Below are positions 9,717 to 17,747 of a stretch of DNA of 64,000 bases, one piece after another; the stretch's first letter is position 1, and each line of letters starts with the position of its first letter. A model generated the notes under the pieces. The model was not told the origin of the DNA. It searched no databases and saw only the letters and a program-made list of their open reading frames with translations. The stretch covers positions 1 to 64,000 of the forward strand of contig JADLCY010000006.1 in the NCBI GenBank assembly GCA_020846935.1, written 5' to 3'. Made by a program: the position numbers and the translations under genes. The DNA comes from Gemmatimonadaceae bacterium. GTDB taxonomy: Bacteria > Gemmatimonadota > Gemmatimonadetes > Gemmatimonadales > Gemmatimonadaceae.

Positions 9717-10535
9717 ATGCCTGCCCGCTCAATCGGTACCGCCACCATCTCGTTCGGCCTCGTGTCCGTTCCGGTGAACGTGTATTCGTCCTCGGAGTCG
9801 CGGCAGAGCGTGTCGTTCAACATGCTGTCCAAGAAGTCGCTCACGCGAGTGAAGCAACAGTACATCGACCCGAAGACCAACGAGGTGGTGCCGCGTGAGG
9901 AGATGGTGAAGGGCTACGAGTTCGCGAAGGACCAGTACGTGGTGTTCACGCCCGAGGAACTGAAGGCCCTGGAGGAGAAGGCGACCGGGACGATCGACAT
10001 CGTCGAGTTCGTGCCGCTGGCCCGCGTGGACCGCGAGTACCTCGACAAGGTGTACTACGTGGGTCCGGACAAGGGCGGCGATCGCGCGTACCGGCTGCTC
10101 GCCAAGGCCCTCGAGGAAACGGGCAAGGCGGCGCTGGGACAATACGCGGCGCGTGGCCAGCAGCACCTCATACTCATCCGGCCGCGCAACGGCGTGCTGG
10201 TGATGGAGCAGCTCCATTACGCCGACGAGCTGCGCTCGACGTCGGAAGTGCCGGTCGGCGAGGGCGAGATCAAGCCGATGGAGCTCACGCTGGCCAAGCA
10301 GCTCATCGAGCAGACGTCCAACGAGGACTTCCAGCCCGAGAAGTACCGGGACACGGTGCGCGAGCGCGTGCTCGAGGCGATCAACCGCAAGGTGGACGGT
10401 CAGGAGATCACCGCCGAGGCGCCGCAGGACGGCGGCGGCAAGATCATCGACCTGATGGAAGCGCTCAAGGCGAGCCTTACGAAGCAGGGCGGCGCGGATA
10501 CGGGCGGCGAGGGAGGCGAGCGCAAGGCGTCGTGA
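9717..10535 (+). CDS. ku: Ku-type DNA end-binding protein
   Basis: This 272-residue bacterial Ku forms the homodimeric ring that loads on broken DNA ends and recruits LigD. It opens with the family hallmark MPARSIGTATISFGLVSVPV. The core contains LSKKSLTRVKQQYIDPKT, and the tail is charged. The ATG at 9717 is chosen because the longer open frame upstream has no conserved residues and lies in the ligD/ku divergent gap. Its stop overlaps the GTG of the DUF72 gene (GTGA), so the two are translationally coupled. Adjacency to ligD gives the complete minimal NHEJ pair. Confidence 0.96.
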   Translation: MPARSIGTATISFGLVSVPVNVYSSSESRQSVSFNMLSKKSLTRVKQQYIDPKTNEVVPREEMVKGYEFAKDQYVVFTPEELKALEEKATGTIDIVEFVPLARVDREYLDKVYYVGPDKGGDRAYRLLAKALEETGKAALGQYAARGQQHLILIRPRNGVLVMEQLHYADELRSTSEVPVGEGEIKPMELTLAKQLIEQTSNEDFQPEKYRDTVRERVLEAINRKVDGQEITAEAPQDGGGKIIDLMEALKASLTKQGGADTGGEGGERKAS

Positions 10536-11251
10536 AGGTTCTCGTCGGCACGTCTGGGTTTGCCTTCAAGGAGTGGAAGGGCCCGTTCTATCCGGAAGAC
10601 CTGCGGGACGATGACATGTTGCGCCACTACGGGACGCGATTCCCGACGGTGGAGATCAACAACACGTTCTATCGTCTGCCCCGGGAGTCGGTGCTGCTGG
10701 AGTGGGTATCGCAGGTACCGGCCGGGTTCACCTTCTCCATCAAGGCGTCGCAGCGCATCACGCACTACGCGCGACTCAAGGAGGAGTCGGCGGCGAGTCC
10801 GCTCGAGTTCCTGCTGCGCAATTGCGAAGTCATGGGCGACCGGCTGGGCGTGATCCTCTTCCAGTGTCCGCCAAACCTGAAGAAGGATCTGCCACGCCTG
10901 CAGCGGTTCTGTGACCTCCTCCCGGCGGGTCGTCGCTTTGCCTTCGAGTTCCGGAACGGGGAGTGGTATTCGGACGACGTGATCGCAGAGCTGCGCGGCC
11001 GCAACCTCGCGCTCGTGGTGAGCGACAGCGAGGAGTTCTCGGGCCCGATGATACCGACCGCGGACTGGGGATACGCACGGCTCCACCGGTTCGACTACGA
11101 CGACAATGCGTTAGGTACGTGGGCCCGTCGCATTGCCGACGAGCCGTGGCGGGAGACGTTCGTGTTCTTCAAGCACGACTACTCGCCGTTCACGGGGCCA
11201 CCGGCGGTGGCTGGCTTCACCGACGCACTTCCCGCGTCGGCGAGGGAGTGA
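10532..11251 (+). CDS. DUF72 (YecE-like) protein
   Basis: This 239-residue protein of the DUF72/YecE family, a TIM-barrel fold, has no firmly established activity. Recognisable segments are the start VLVGTSGFAFKEWKGPFYP, the VEINNTFYRLP strand, FTFSIKASQRITH, and FAFEFRNGEWY. Translation starts at GTG 10532, inside the ku stop, and the gene ends in the same GTGA fashion into the polymerase gene. It is therefore the middle cistron of a ku-DUF72-polB operon, and the association suggests a role in nucleic-acid metabolism. Leu-Gly near the C-terminus is encoded by TTAGGT, one of the GTTAGG motifs. Confidence 0.9.
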   Translation: MKVLVGTSGFAFKEWKGPFYPEDLRDDDMLRHYGTRFPTVEINNTFYRLPRESVLLEWVSQVPAGFTFSIKASQRITHYARLKEESAASPLEFLLRNCEVMGDRLGVILFQCPPNLKKDLPRLQRFCDLLPAGRRFAFEFRNGEWYSDDVIAELRGRNLALVVSDSEEFSGPMIPTADWGYARLHRFDYDDNALGTWARRIADEPWRETFVFFKHDYSPFTGPPAVAGFTDALPASARE

Positions 11252-13602
11252 GCGGCGCGCGCGCGTTGCCCATCGAGGACGAGTGGCTCTGGGGCTGGGA
11301 TCAGACCCCGGGCATCGTGTCGGTGTGGGCCACGCTGGACGGTCGGGCCTGGGTCTGGCGTCGCGACCTCGCCGACGGATCGCTGCATCGGGAGCACGTG
11401 CGCTTTCGCCCGTGGCTGCTGCTGGACCGGCTCGACGATCTCACCCACCTCGGATCGACTCTTGGCCCCGAAGGCGGTGAGGCGCCGGTGACATGGCGCG
11501 AACTCGATGGGCCCGGCGAGCTGCGCTTTCTCGTGAGCGCCGCCGATGGACGCGTGCTTCGCGACGAGGTGCTGCAGGGCGCGTCGCGCCGAGTCGGACA
11601 GCGCGTGGGCCGGCTGCGCGACGTTGGCGCCGATCGTGTCCTGAGCCTGCCGCCGGACGAGCAGTACCTCGTTGCCACGGGGCGCACCTACTTTCGCGAC
11701 CTGCCGTTCGAGCGGCTGCGCCGGCTTCAGCTCGACCTCGAGACCGAGGGACTCGACGCGCGCCGGCACCGGATCTTCATGGTGGCGGTGCGCGACCCGT
11801 CGGGACAGGCCACGACCCTGGAGGTACAGGCGCCCGGAGACCGCGGCGAGGCCGACCTGCTGGCGCGGCTGGTCGCCGCGGTGCGCGAGGCCGACCCGGA
11901 CGTGATCGAGAACCACAACCTGCACGGGTTCGACCTGCCATTCCTCGAGCAGCGCGCCCGGCGACTCGGCGTGCGGCTCGCGTTAGGCAGGCTCGGCACG
12001 GGCCTCGTGTCCCGCGCGGCACGCCGCGGGGCCACGGGCGACGACGCCAGGCGCCGCACGCGACTCATCGCGCCCGGACGCGAACTGATCGACACGATGG
12101 ACGCCGTCCTGCGCCACGACTTCTCGGCGCGCGACCTGCCCGGCCACGGCCTCAAGGCCGTCGCCAGGCACTTCGGACTTGCCGGCCCGGATCGGGTGGT
12201 GATCCGCGGCGACCGGATCGCCGAGGTCTATCGCAGCGACCCGGCACTCGTCAGGCGCTACGCCATCGCGGACGTGGAGGAGGTGGAGGGGCTGGCCCGG
12301 GTGCTCGGTGGCGCCGCGTTTGCCCTCGCCCGCATGGCGCCCAGGCGCTACGAACGCCTGGCCGACGCCGGCGCGGCAACAGGCGTGATCGACCCGCTGC
12401 TCGTGCGCGCGTACCTGCGCGCCGGGGCCGCGCTTCCTGCGCACCGCGAGGGACGATCCGACGCGCACACGGGCGCAGCGCTCCACCTGTTTGCGACCGG
12501 GGTCGCGTCGCGCGTCGTGAAGGCGGACGTCGCGAGTCTCTATCCGTCGTTGATGCGGGCATGGCGCATCGGGCCCGCACGTGATCACCTCGGCGCAATG
12601 CTCACGCTGGTCGACCGCCTGGTCGAGCGTCGACTGCAGGAGAAGGCGGCTGCCCGCCAGCATCCCGCGGGGTCCGCGGCGCGTCATACACACGAGGCCA
12701 CCTCTGCCGCAATGAAGATCGTGGTGAACTCGGCCTACGGGTACCTCGCCGCGGGCGGTGGGCTCACGCGGTTTGCGGACGTCGACGCGGCCAACGAGGT
12801 GACGCGCCGCGGGCGCGAGACGCTCGACCTCATGTGTCGCGAACTCGCGACGCGGGGCGTCACCCTGCTGGAGGCCGACACCGACGGCGTGTACTTCGCG
12901 GTGCCGGCTGAGTGGACGGAGGCCGACGAACGCCGCGTCGTTGCCGAAGTGGCTGCGCTCTTCCCGCGACTGGTGCAACTCGAGTTCGAGGGGCGCTACC
13001 GCGCCATGCTTTCGCACGAACCCAAGAACTACGCACTGCTCGGCTACGACGGCACGCTGACGCTGCGCGGCGTGGCGTTCCGATCGAGCCGCGCCGAGCC
13101 ATTTGGTGAGACGTTCCTGCGGCGTGCCCTCGCCCGCCTGCTGGTCGAGGATGTTGCCGGCGTGCGCGACGTGTACCTGGAAACGGTCGACGCGCTGCGC
13201 GGCCGGGCGCTCGCGACGCGCGAGGTGTCATCGAGGGTGCGCCTGACGAGGACGCCCGGGCAGTACCAGGGCGCACGCGAGCGCCGCCGCGAGCTGGTGT
13301 ACGAAGCCCTGATCACGGCGGGCCGGGCGACCTGGCGGATCGGCGAACGCGTGCGCGTGTACCGCACCCGCGCGGGCGCCGGCGCGCTCGTGCCCGAGGA
13401 GGATGACGCCGACGCGCGCGACTACGATGTGGAGCACTACGTCGGCCAGCTGCGCGACACCTTTGCCGCGCGCCTTGCCCGCGCCTTCACCCCGGACGAC
13501 TTTGCCGCCGTCTTCGCCGACCCGGTGCAGCTCTCGCTCTTTGTGCGGGATCCCGCGCAGATCCGCCCGCTGCTGCGGGTGCTGTCGACGGGAACGCGTT
13601 AG
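11248..13602 (+). CDS. Family B DNA polymerase with 3'-5' exonuclease domain
   Basis: This 784-residue replicative-fold polymerase is almost the length of E. coli Pol II. The proofreading domain is intact: Exo I DLETEGLD (Asp163, Glu165), Exo II NHNLHGFDLPF (Asp229) and Exo III YAIADVEEV (Asp342). Polymerase motifs are A DVASLYPS (Asp427), B KIVVNSAYGY (490-499) and C ADTDGVYF (Asp544, Asp546), followed by KNYALLGYDG. All catalytic residues are present. Translation starts at GTG 11248, within the DUF72 stop. The operon with ku suggests a repair or damage-tolerance role at broken ends, but this is inferred. The 3' end overlaps the convergent helicase gene by 4 bp, with stop TAG inside a CGTTAGGC motif. 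Confidence 0.93.
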   Translation: MSGARALPIEDEWLWGWDQTPGIVSVWATLDGRAWVWRRDLADGSLHREHVRFRPWLLLDRLDDLTHLGSTLGPEGGEAPVTWRELDGPGELRFLVSAADGRVLRDEVLQGASRRVGQRVGRLRDVGADRVLSLPPDEQYLVATGRTYFRDLPFERLRRLQLDLETEGLDARRHRIFMVAVRDPSGQATTLEVQAPGDRGEADLLARLVAAVREADPDVIENHNLHGFDLPFLEQRARRLGVRLALGRLGTGLVSRAARRGATGDDARRRTRLIAPGRELIDTMDAVLRHDFSARDLPGHGLKAVARHFGLAGPDRVVIRGDRIAEVYRSDPALVRRYAIADVEEVEGLARVLGGAAFALARMAPRRYERLADAGAATGVIDPLLVRAYLRAGAALPAHREGRSDAHTGAALHLFATGVASRVVKADVASLYPSLMRAWRIGPARDHLGAMLTLVDRLVERRLQEKAAARQHPAGSAARHTHEATSAAMKIVVNSAYGYLAAGGGLTRFADVDAANEVTRRGRETLDLMCRELATRGVTLLEADTDGVYFAVPAEWTEADERRVVAEVAALFPRLVQLEFEGRYRAMLSHEPKNYALLGYDGTLTLRGVAFRSSRAEPFGETFLRRALARLLVEDVAGVRDVYLETVDALRGRALATREVSSRVRLTRTPGQYQGARERRRELVYEALITAGRATWRIGERVRVYRTRAGAGALVPEEDDADARDYDVEHYVGQLRDTFAARLARAFTPDDFAAVFADPVQLSLFVRDPAQIRPLLRVLSTGTR

Positions 13603-16472
13603 GCGAGGCCCATTTCGACGAGAAACCGCCGATCGACGCGCGGCGAGTCGCCGCGCTGCTCGGCCCACGTCAGCACGAGCCGATCGATGGTGCGCGTCAT
13701 GCCCACGTACAGCAGGCGTCGCGCCTCGTCGACGTCGGCTTCGGAGCGCCGCTCGCTGCCGCCCGGGAGCAGGTCATCATCGGCGACCCCGACCAGGTAA
13801 ACACGGGAGAACTCGAGTCCTTTGGTCGCGTGCAGCGTCAGCAGGTTCACACGGTCCTGGTCGGGCTCGGAGCCATCCCATCGGGACAGCACGACCGTCT
13901 CGAGGAAGCCTTCGAGTTGCGTGCTGAGTGGCGCCGCAGGGTCGATGCCTTCGAGGAGTCGTCGGAGGCGCGCCATCGTCTCCGGGTAGCGGGAGTCTGC
14001 GTCCTTGTCGGCACGGACCTTCGCCATGAGCACAGCCCCGCCGAGCAGGTCGATGAGTCGCGGCGTGTCGGGCGAGCCTGCGTCGCCGGCGCGCTCGCGC
14101 TCGTACGCCTCGAGCGCCGAGCTGTACTTGCCGAACGCAAAGATGCGCACGACGTCGAACAACGCTACGCCTTCGGAGCTGCGATCTGGCGTGAGCGCGA
14201 GCCCGATCGCGAGGTGATCGAGCAGGTTGGTGAGCGCCGTCTTGCGCGCTCTTGCGAGCTTGAGCTCGTTGAGTCGCTGAAAGACCTGGGCGAGCGCGAC
14301 GGTGTCGTCCAGCGCGCGATGGCTGGCGCCGGCGTCGATGCCGAAGGCGTGAGCGAGTTCCGACAGCGAGCGACTGCCTGCGTGCAGCTCGCGCGCGAGC
14401 GGGAGGCTGTCGAAGGGCGTGAGGGAAAGAGGTTCACCGATGCCTTCCACGTGGCGGCGCAGCAGCGGAAAGTCGTAGCCGTGACCGTTGTGTGCGACGA
14501 CCACATCCCGCCCGATGAAGTCACGCAGGGACGGCCACACGTCGGCGAAACTCGGCGCGTCCGCCACCATCGCGTCCGTGATGTGGTGAATGCGCGTCGA
14601 GTCCGGCGGGATCGGCGTGCCCGGATTCACCAGCGACTGGAAGCGATCCACCACCGCGCCATTGCGAACGCGGACCGCCGCCAGCTCGATGATGCGCGCG
14701 TCGCCGATCACGCGGCTCGTGGCCTCGATATCAAACGCGGTGAAGTCGGCAAAGATGTTGGTGAACTCGCGCGTCGCCAGGAGTTGCAGTGCCTTGAACA
14801 GCCCGAGGGCGGCGCCGAGCGATGGTACCGCGTCGCGGTCGATGAGGAGCGGACCGCTCGGGTGGGGCCGGTCGAGCAGGAGCCCCGGTTGGGCGGCGCG
14901 CAGCATGTTGCGCAGCGCGTATTCGATGCCACCCATCGGCGCAAACGCAACCGGCCGACCGCAAGCGATCGCGTCGGAGAGCGCGCTGGCGAGCGCCACG
15001 ACTTCCGGGTTGGCGGCCGGATCGGTCCACTCATCATGCCGGTCCTCGATCACCGATCGATATTCGCCGACCCGCTGCGAAAGGAGCTCGTGCACCAGGA
15101 GTTCCAGCCGATGGTGACGCCGGGCCAGCGTCGCGAGGTTCTGCAGTTCGACGCGACCGCGCCGGATGCGGCGGGCATCTTCGGATCCCTTCGGGCGCTC
15201 GCGAGCGATCTGTTCCAGCTGCGCCAGCACGTCGTTGTCGCGAGCATCGGCGCGCGTGAGCGCCTCGGCGAACAAGGTGCCCGGCAGCACCACGCGCATG
15301 AACTCCGCTTCCCGCACGACGTCGTTGGGTTGCGCGATCACCTTGAGCGCCGCGATGAGGTAGCCCACCACCGGGTCGTCGCTCAGCGCGCGACCCTGCG
15401 CCATGCGACACGGCACGTCGGCGCGCAGGAACTCGGCTTCGAGCGCGCTCCCCATCGGGTTCGTGCGATAGAGCACGGCCACCTGACCCCAGCCCAGAGC
15501 ATGCGTCTCGCGATCACGCTGGATGTCCTCGAGCAGCCAGGCGGCCTCGGCGGCGTCGTTGCTGAAGCGACGCACCTCGACGTCGAACGGCGATGTGTGC
15601 GACGTGTCAACCGCGCGTGGCTCGTCAAAGAGCGAGGCGTTCTGCTTCATGAGCGCCCGCCCCAGCGCGACGACCTGACTCGGGCTGCGTCGGTTCTCCC
15701 GCAGCGTGACCCGCTGATGAACGCCGAAGGTGTTGGCGAAGGTGAGAAACACCTTCGGGTCCGCCCCGGCCCACGAGTAGATCGACTGTTCATCGTCGCC
15801 GACGCCGAACACGTTGCCGTGTGATTTGACGAGGGCGTGCACGATGTCGAACTGCACCGGGTTCAGATCCTGGAACTCATCGACGAGCACATAGTCGAAT
15901 CGATCGGCGACGAGTGACCCAACCTGCGGGTGGCCCATGGCGGCGGCGGCCTTGATGACCAGCGTATCAAAGTCGACGACGTTGCGACGTTCGAGGTATT
16001 GCTCGTACTTGCGTAGCTTGCGCGCATCGTCGTCGCCCAGGGCCTTGCCCTGAAAGCGCGCCTGGGAGATGCGCGACAGAAGCCCTTTCTGGAAGCGCGA
16101 CGGCGTACCGAGGCGACTGAACACGGCGCGCTGATAGTCCTCGTCGGCAATGCCGAACCCGCGCCGGAGGCCAACCTGTGCCCCGTGATCGCGCAGGAGC
16201 TTCGCGCAGAACGCGTGAATCGTCCCGCTCCAGACCAGCCCGGAGCGCTCGCCGAGCCCGGACAGGCGATGCGCAATCTCTCCGGCGGCTTTGTTGGTGA
16301 ACGTGAAGGCGCAGATGCGCTCGGGATCAAAGCCGCGCTGGCTGATCAGGAAGCGGATGCGCTCGATGAGGCAGAAGGTCTTGCCCGCTCCGGGCCCGGC
16401 GACCACCAGCACGGGTCCGAGCGGCGCTTCGATGGCCTGGCGCTGATCGGCGGAGGGAATTGGGGCTGCCAC
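13599..16472 (-). CDS. UvrD/Rep-family helicase with internal DEDDh exonuclease domain
   Basis: This is a 957-residue superfamily 1A helicase. Motif I is GPGAGKT (26-32), motif II DEFQD (198-202), motif III GVGDDEQSIYSWAGAD, motif IV TLRENRRS (256-263), motif V LLTLHATKGLEF (877-888) and motif VI LLYVGMTR (920-927). Between motifs IV and V, at about residues 575-735, sits a complete epsilon/DnaQ-like exonuclease: Exo I FDIEATS (Asp581, Glu583), Exo II AHNGHGYDF (Asp667) and Exo III SHRALDDT (His718, Asp722). The embedded domain is in frame with all catalytic residues, so it is a true fusion. The GTG start is followed by MAAPIPSADQRQAI, the Q-motif region. The gene converges on the polB gene. 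Confidence 0.93.
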   Translation of the reverse strand: MAAPIPSADQRQAIEAPLGPVLVVAGPGAGKTFCLIERIRFLISQRGFDPERICAFTFTNKAAGEIAHRLSGLGERSGLVWSGTIHAFCAKLLRDHGAQVGLRRGFGIADEDYQRAVFSRLGTPSRFQKGLLSRISQARFQGKALGDDDARKLRKYEQYLERRNVVDFDTLVIKAAAAMGHPQVGSLVADRFDYVLVDEFQDLNPVQFDIVHALVKSHGNVFGVGDDEQSIYSWAGADPKVFLTFANTFGVHQRVTLRENRRSPSQVVALGRALMKQNASLFDEPRAVDTSHTSPFDVEVRRFSNDAAEAAWLLEDIQRDRETHALGWGQVAVLYRTNPMGSALEAEFLRADVPCRMAQGRALSDDPVVGYLIAALKVIAQPNDVVREAEFMRVVLPGTLFAEALTRADARDNDVLAQLEQIARERPKGSEDARRIRRGRVELQNLATLARRHHRLELLVHELLSQRVGEYRSVIEDRHDEWTDPAANPEVVALASALSDAIACGRPVAFAPMGGIEYALRNMLRAAQPGLLLDRPHPSGPLLIDRDAVPSLGAALGLFKALQLLATREFTNIFADFTAFDIEATSRVIGDARIIELAAVRVRNGAVVDRFQSLVNPGTPIPPDSTRIHHITDAMVADAPSFADVWPSLRDFIGRDVVVAHNGHGYDFPLLRRHVEGIGEPLSLTPFDSLPLARELHAGSRSLSELAHAFGIDAGASHRALDDTVALAQVFQRLNELKLARARKTALTNLLDHLAIGLALTPDRSSEGVALFDVVRIFAFGKYSSALEAYERERAGDAGSPDTPRLIDLLGGAVLMAKVRADKDADSRYPETMARLRRLLEGIDPAAPLSTQLEGFLETVVLSRWDGSEPDQDRVNLLTLHATKGLEFSRVYLVGVADDDLLPGGSERRSEADVDEARRLLYVGMTRTIDRLVLTWAEQRGDSPRVDRRFLVEMGLA

Positions 16473-16698
16473 CGCCGGAAGCTACACGGGGGCGGGAAGG
16501 GAAGCAGGTCACGGCTCCACGACAGTGATGCGGACAGCGCCAGGCCGCTGGACCCTAGGGAATCTCTTCGGTCGACCTTTCCCTCACACGGTAAGCACCT
16601 CGGGTCCTCAGAGGGCTCACGTGCTGGCCACGCCACCATTCAGCTCGGCAAATCACGCGTCTCGTGGTGCGGAGTCGGCGCCCGCCACCAGCGAGCGT

Positions 16699-17436
16699 TT
16701 ACGGAGCGGCCTTTTCGGCTTCGACGGTTTCGTGGGCAAGCAGCTGAAGTTCCTGCCACGCGGCGCGACTCAGGCCGCCAAAGCCGTCGGCGAACGGAAT
16801 GGTGGTGATGTTTCGGCCGGACAGGCGCTCGTAGATGACGAGGCCCGCAAGGATGGTTCCCGTCGGCGACGGATGAAACCCGTCGGCTCCGTAGACGGCG
16901 AGCGACGCGTTGCGCGAAAGGCCGAGCCGCCAGGCCTCCCCGGCCGGGAGAAAGATCCCCTGAACAGAAGTGGCTGCATTCTTGTAGGCCGCCCGGACGC
17001 CGGGCCAGTCCCCCTGACGCGCGAGCGATGGCCACACCATGTAGAGCGCCGGCGTCGCCCCCGCCGCGCGGATTTCGGGTGCGAACCGCTCTGTCCACGT
17101 CCGCAGGAACGCCTGGTTGTCCGGGAGGGACGATGGCCCTTGCTGCATCACCACAAAGTCCCACGCGGCGGCCCGCAGTGCGCGACGCGCCGTCCCTTCG
17201 TTCCAGTGGTCCTCGAGCGCAAAGTCCGGGAACGCGACCGTTCGAGCTTCGACCGTATCTCCGGCCGCGCGGGCGATCGCGACCACGACACTCGGCAGGT
17301 CGTTCACGTAGGTGAGGCTGTTGCCGATGAACAGAACCCGGCGCCCAGGCCCAAGCGGGATGTCGAGCCCCGGCGCCGTGGGGGAGCCGAGGCATGACAA
17401 CGTGAACGCAAGGAAGAGCGAACGGAGGAGAGTCAT
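16699..17436 (-). CDS. Exported SGNH/GDSL-type hydrolase
   Basis: This 245-residue protein has an N-terminal export signal (MTLLRSLFLAFTLSC; the Cys could be a lipid-anchored residue). Its catalytic core shows block I GNSLTYVNDLP, where Ser replaces the usual GDS as GNS, and block V DGFHPSPTGT with the Asp/His pair. This arrangement is typical of SGNH hydrolases that cleave acyl or acetyl esters. The longer upstream frame lacks any signal sequence, so the ATG at 17434-17436 is preferred. It is separated from the helicase gene by 226 bp with no visible feature. The substrate is unknown. Confidence 0.82.
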   Translation of the reverse strand: MTLLRSLFLAFTLSCLGSPTAPGLDIPLGPGRRVLFIGNSLTYVNDLPSVVVAIARAAGDTVEARTVAFPDFALEDHWNEGTARRALRAAAWDFVVMQQGPSSLPDNQAFLRTWTERFAPEIRAAGATPALYMVWPSLARQGDWPGVRAAYKNAATSVQGIFLPAGEAWRLGLSRNASLAVYGADGFHPSPTGTILAGLVIYERLSGRNITTIPFADGFGGLSRAAWQELQLLAHETVEAEKAAP

Positions 17437-17747
17437 GGTCGCTGAGTCCGGTGGACGAGGTCGCAATCTCGGGTGCGCCGAGGATCCCGCCAGCGGTCGG
17501 TGACGGCCGAAGCGCTGCGGCGGACGAGCCGTCCGGCAGGCTCCGTCAAGTGCCGATCCGCGCTGCAACCATTGGGAGAGAGGGGTGGTCCAAACGCGGG
17601 TACCGACCGATCGGTGCACCGCGACTCACGGCACCCCTCTCACGACTGGTCCCGGATTCCTTGGGTTCGACGCCAGAGGCCGACAAGTTCCACCGAACGG
17701 CGCTGGCGAGCGATCGCCGGGGCGCCTCCCCATCGGTCAGGCATCGT
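17437..17747. other. Intergenic gap between divergent SGNH and kinase genes
   Basis: This 311-bp divergent gap should contain promoters for both flanking genes. A 10-bp palindrome ACCGATCGGT lies at 17606-17615. The plus frame is open through here, but it has no conserved residues and no good start. No convincing -35/-10 pair could be assigned. Confidence 0.5.

Noticed and set aside
13830-15824. 664-residue plus-strand frame opposite the helicase-exonuclease
   Set aside because: No domain, and composition typical of antisense in GC-rich DNA; the minus-strand gene has all catalytic motifs.
17451-17747. 99-residue upstream extension of the tandem kinase
   Set aside because: No conserved residues, no ribosome site, and the kinase's first helix starts just after the ATG at 17748.
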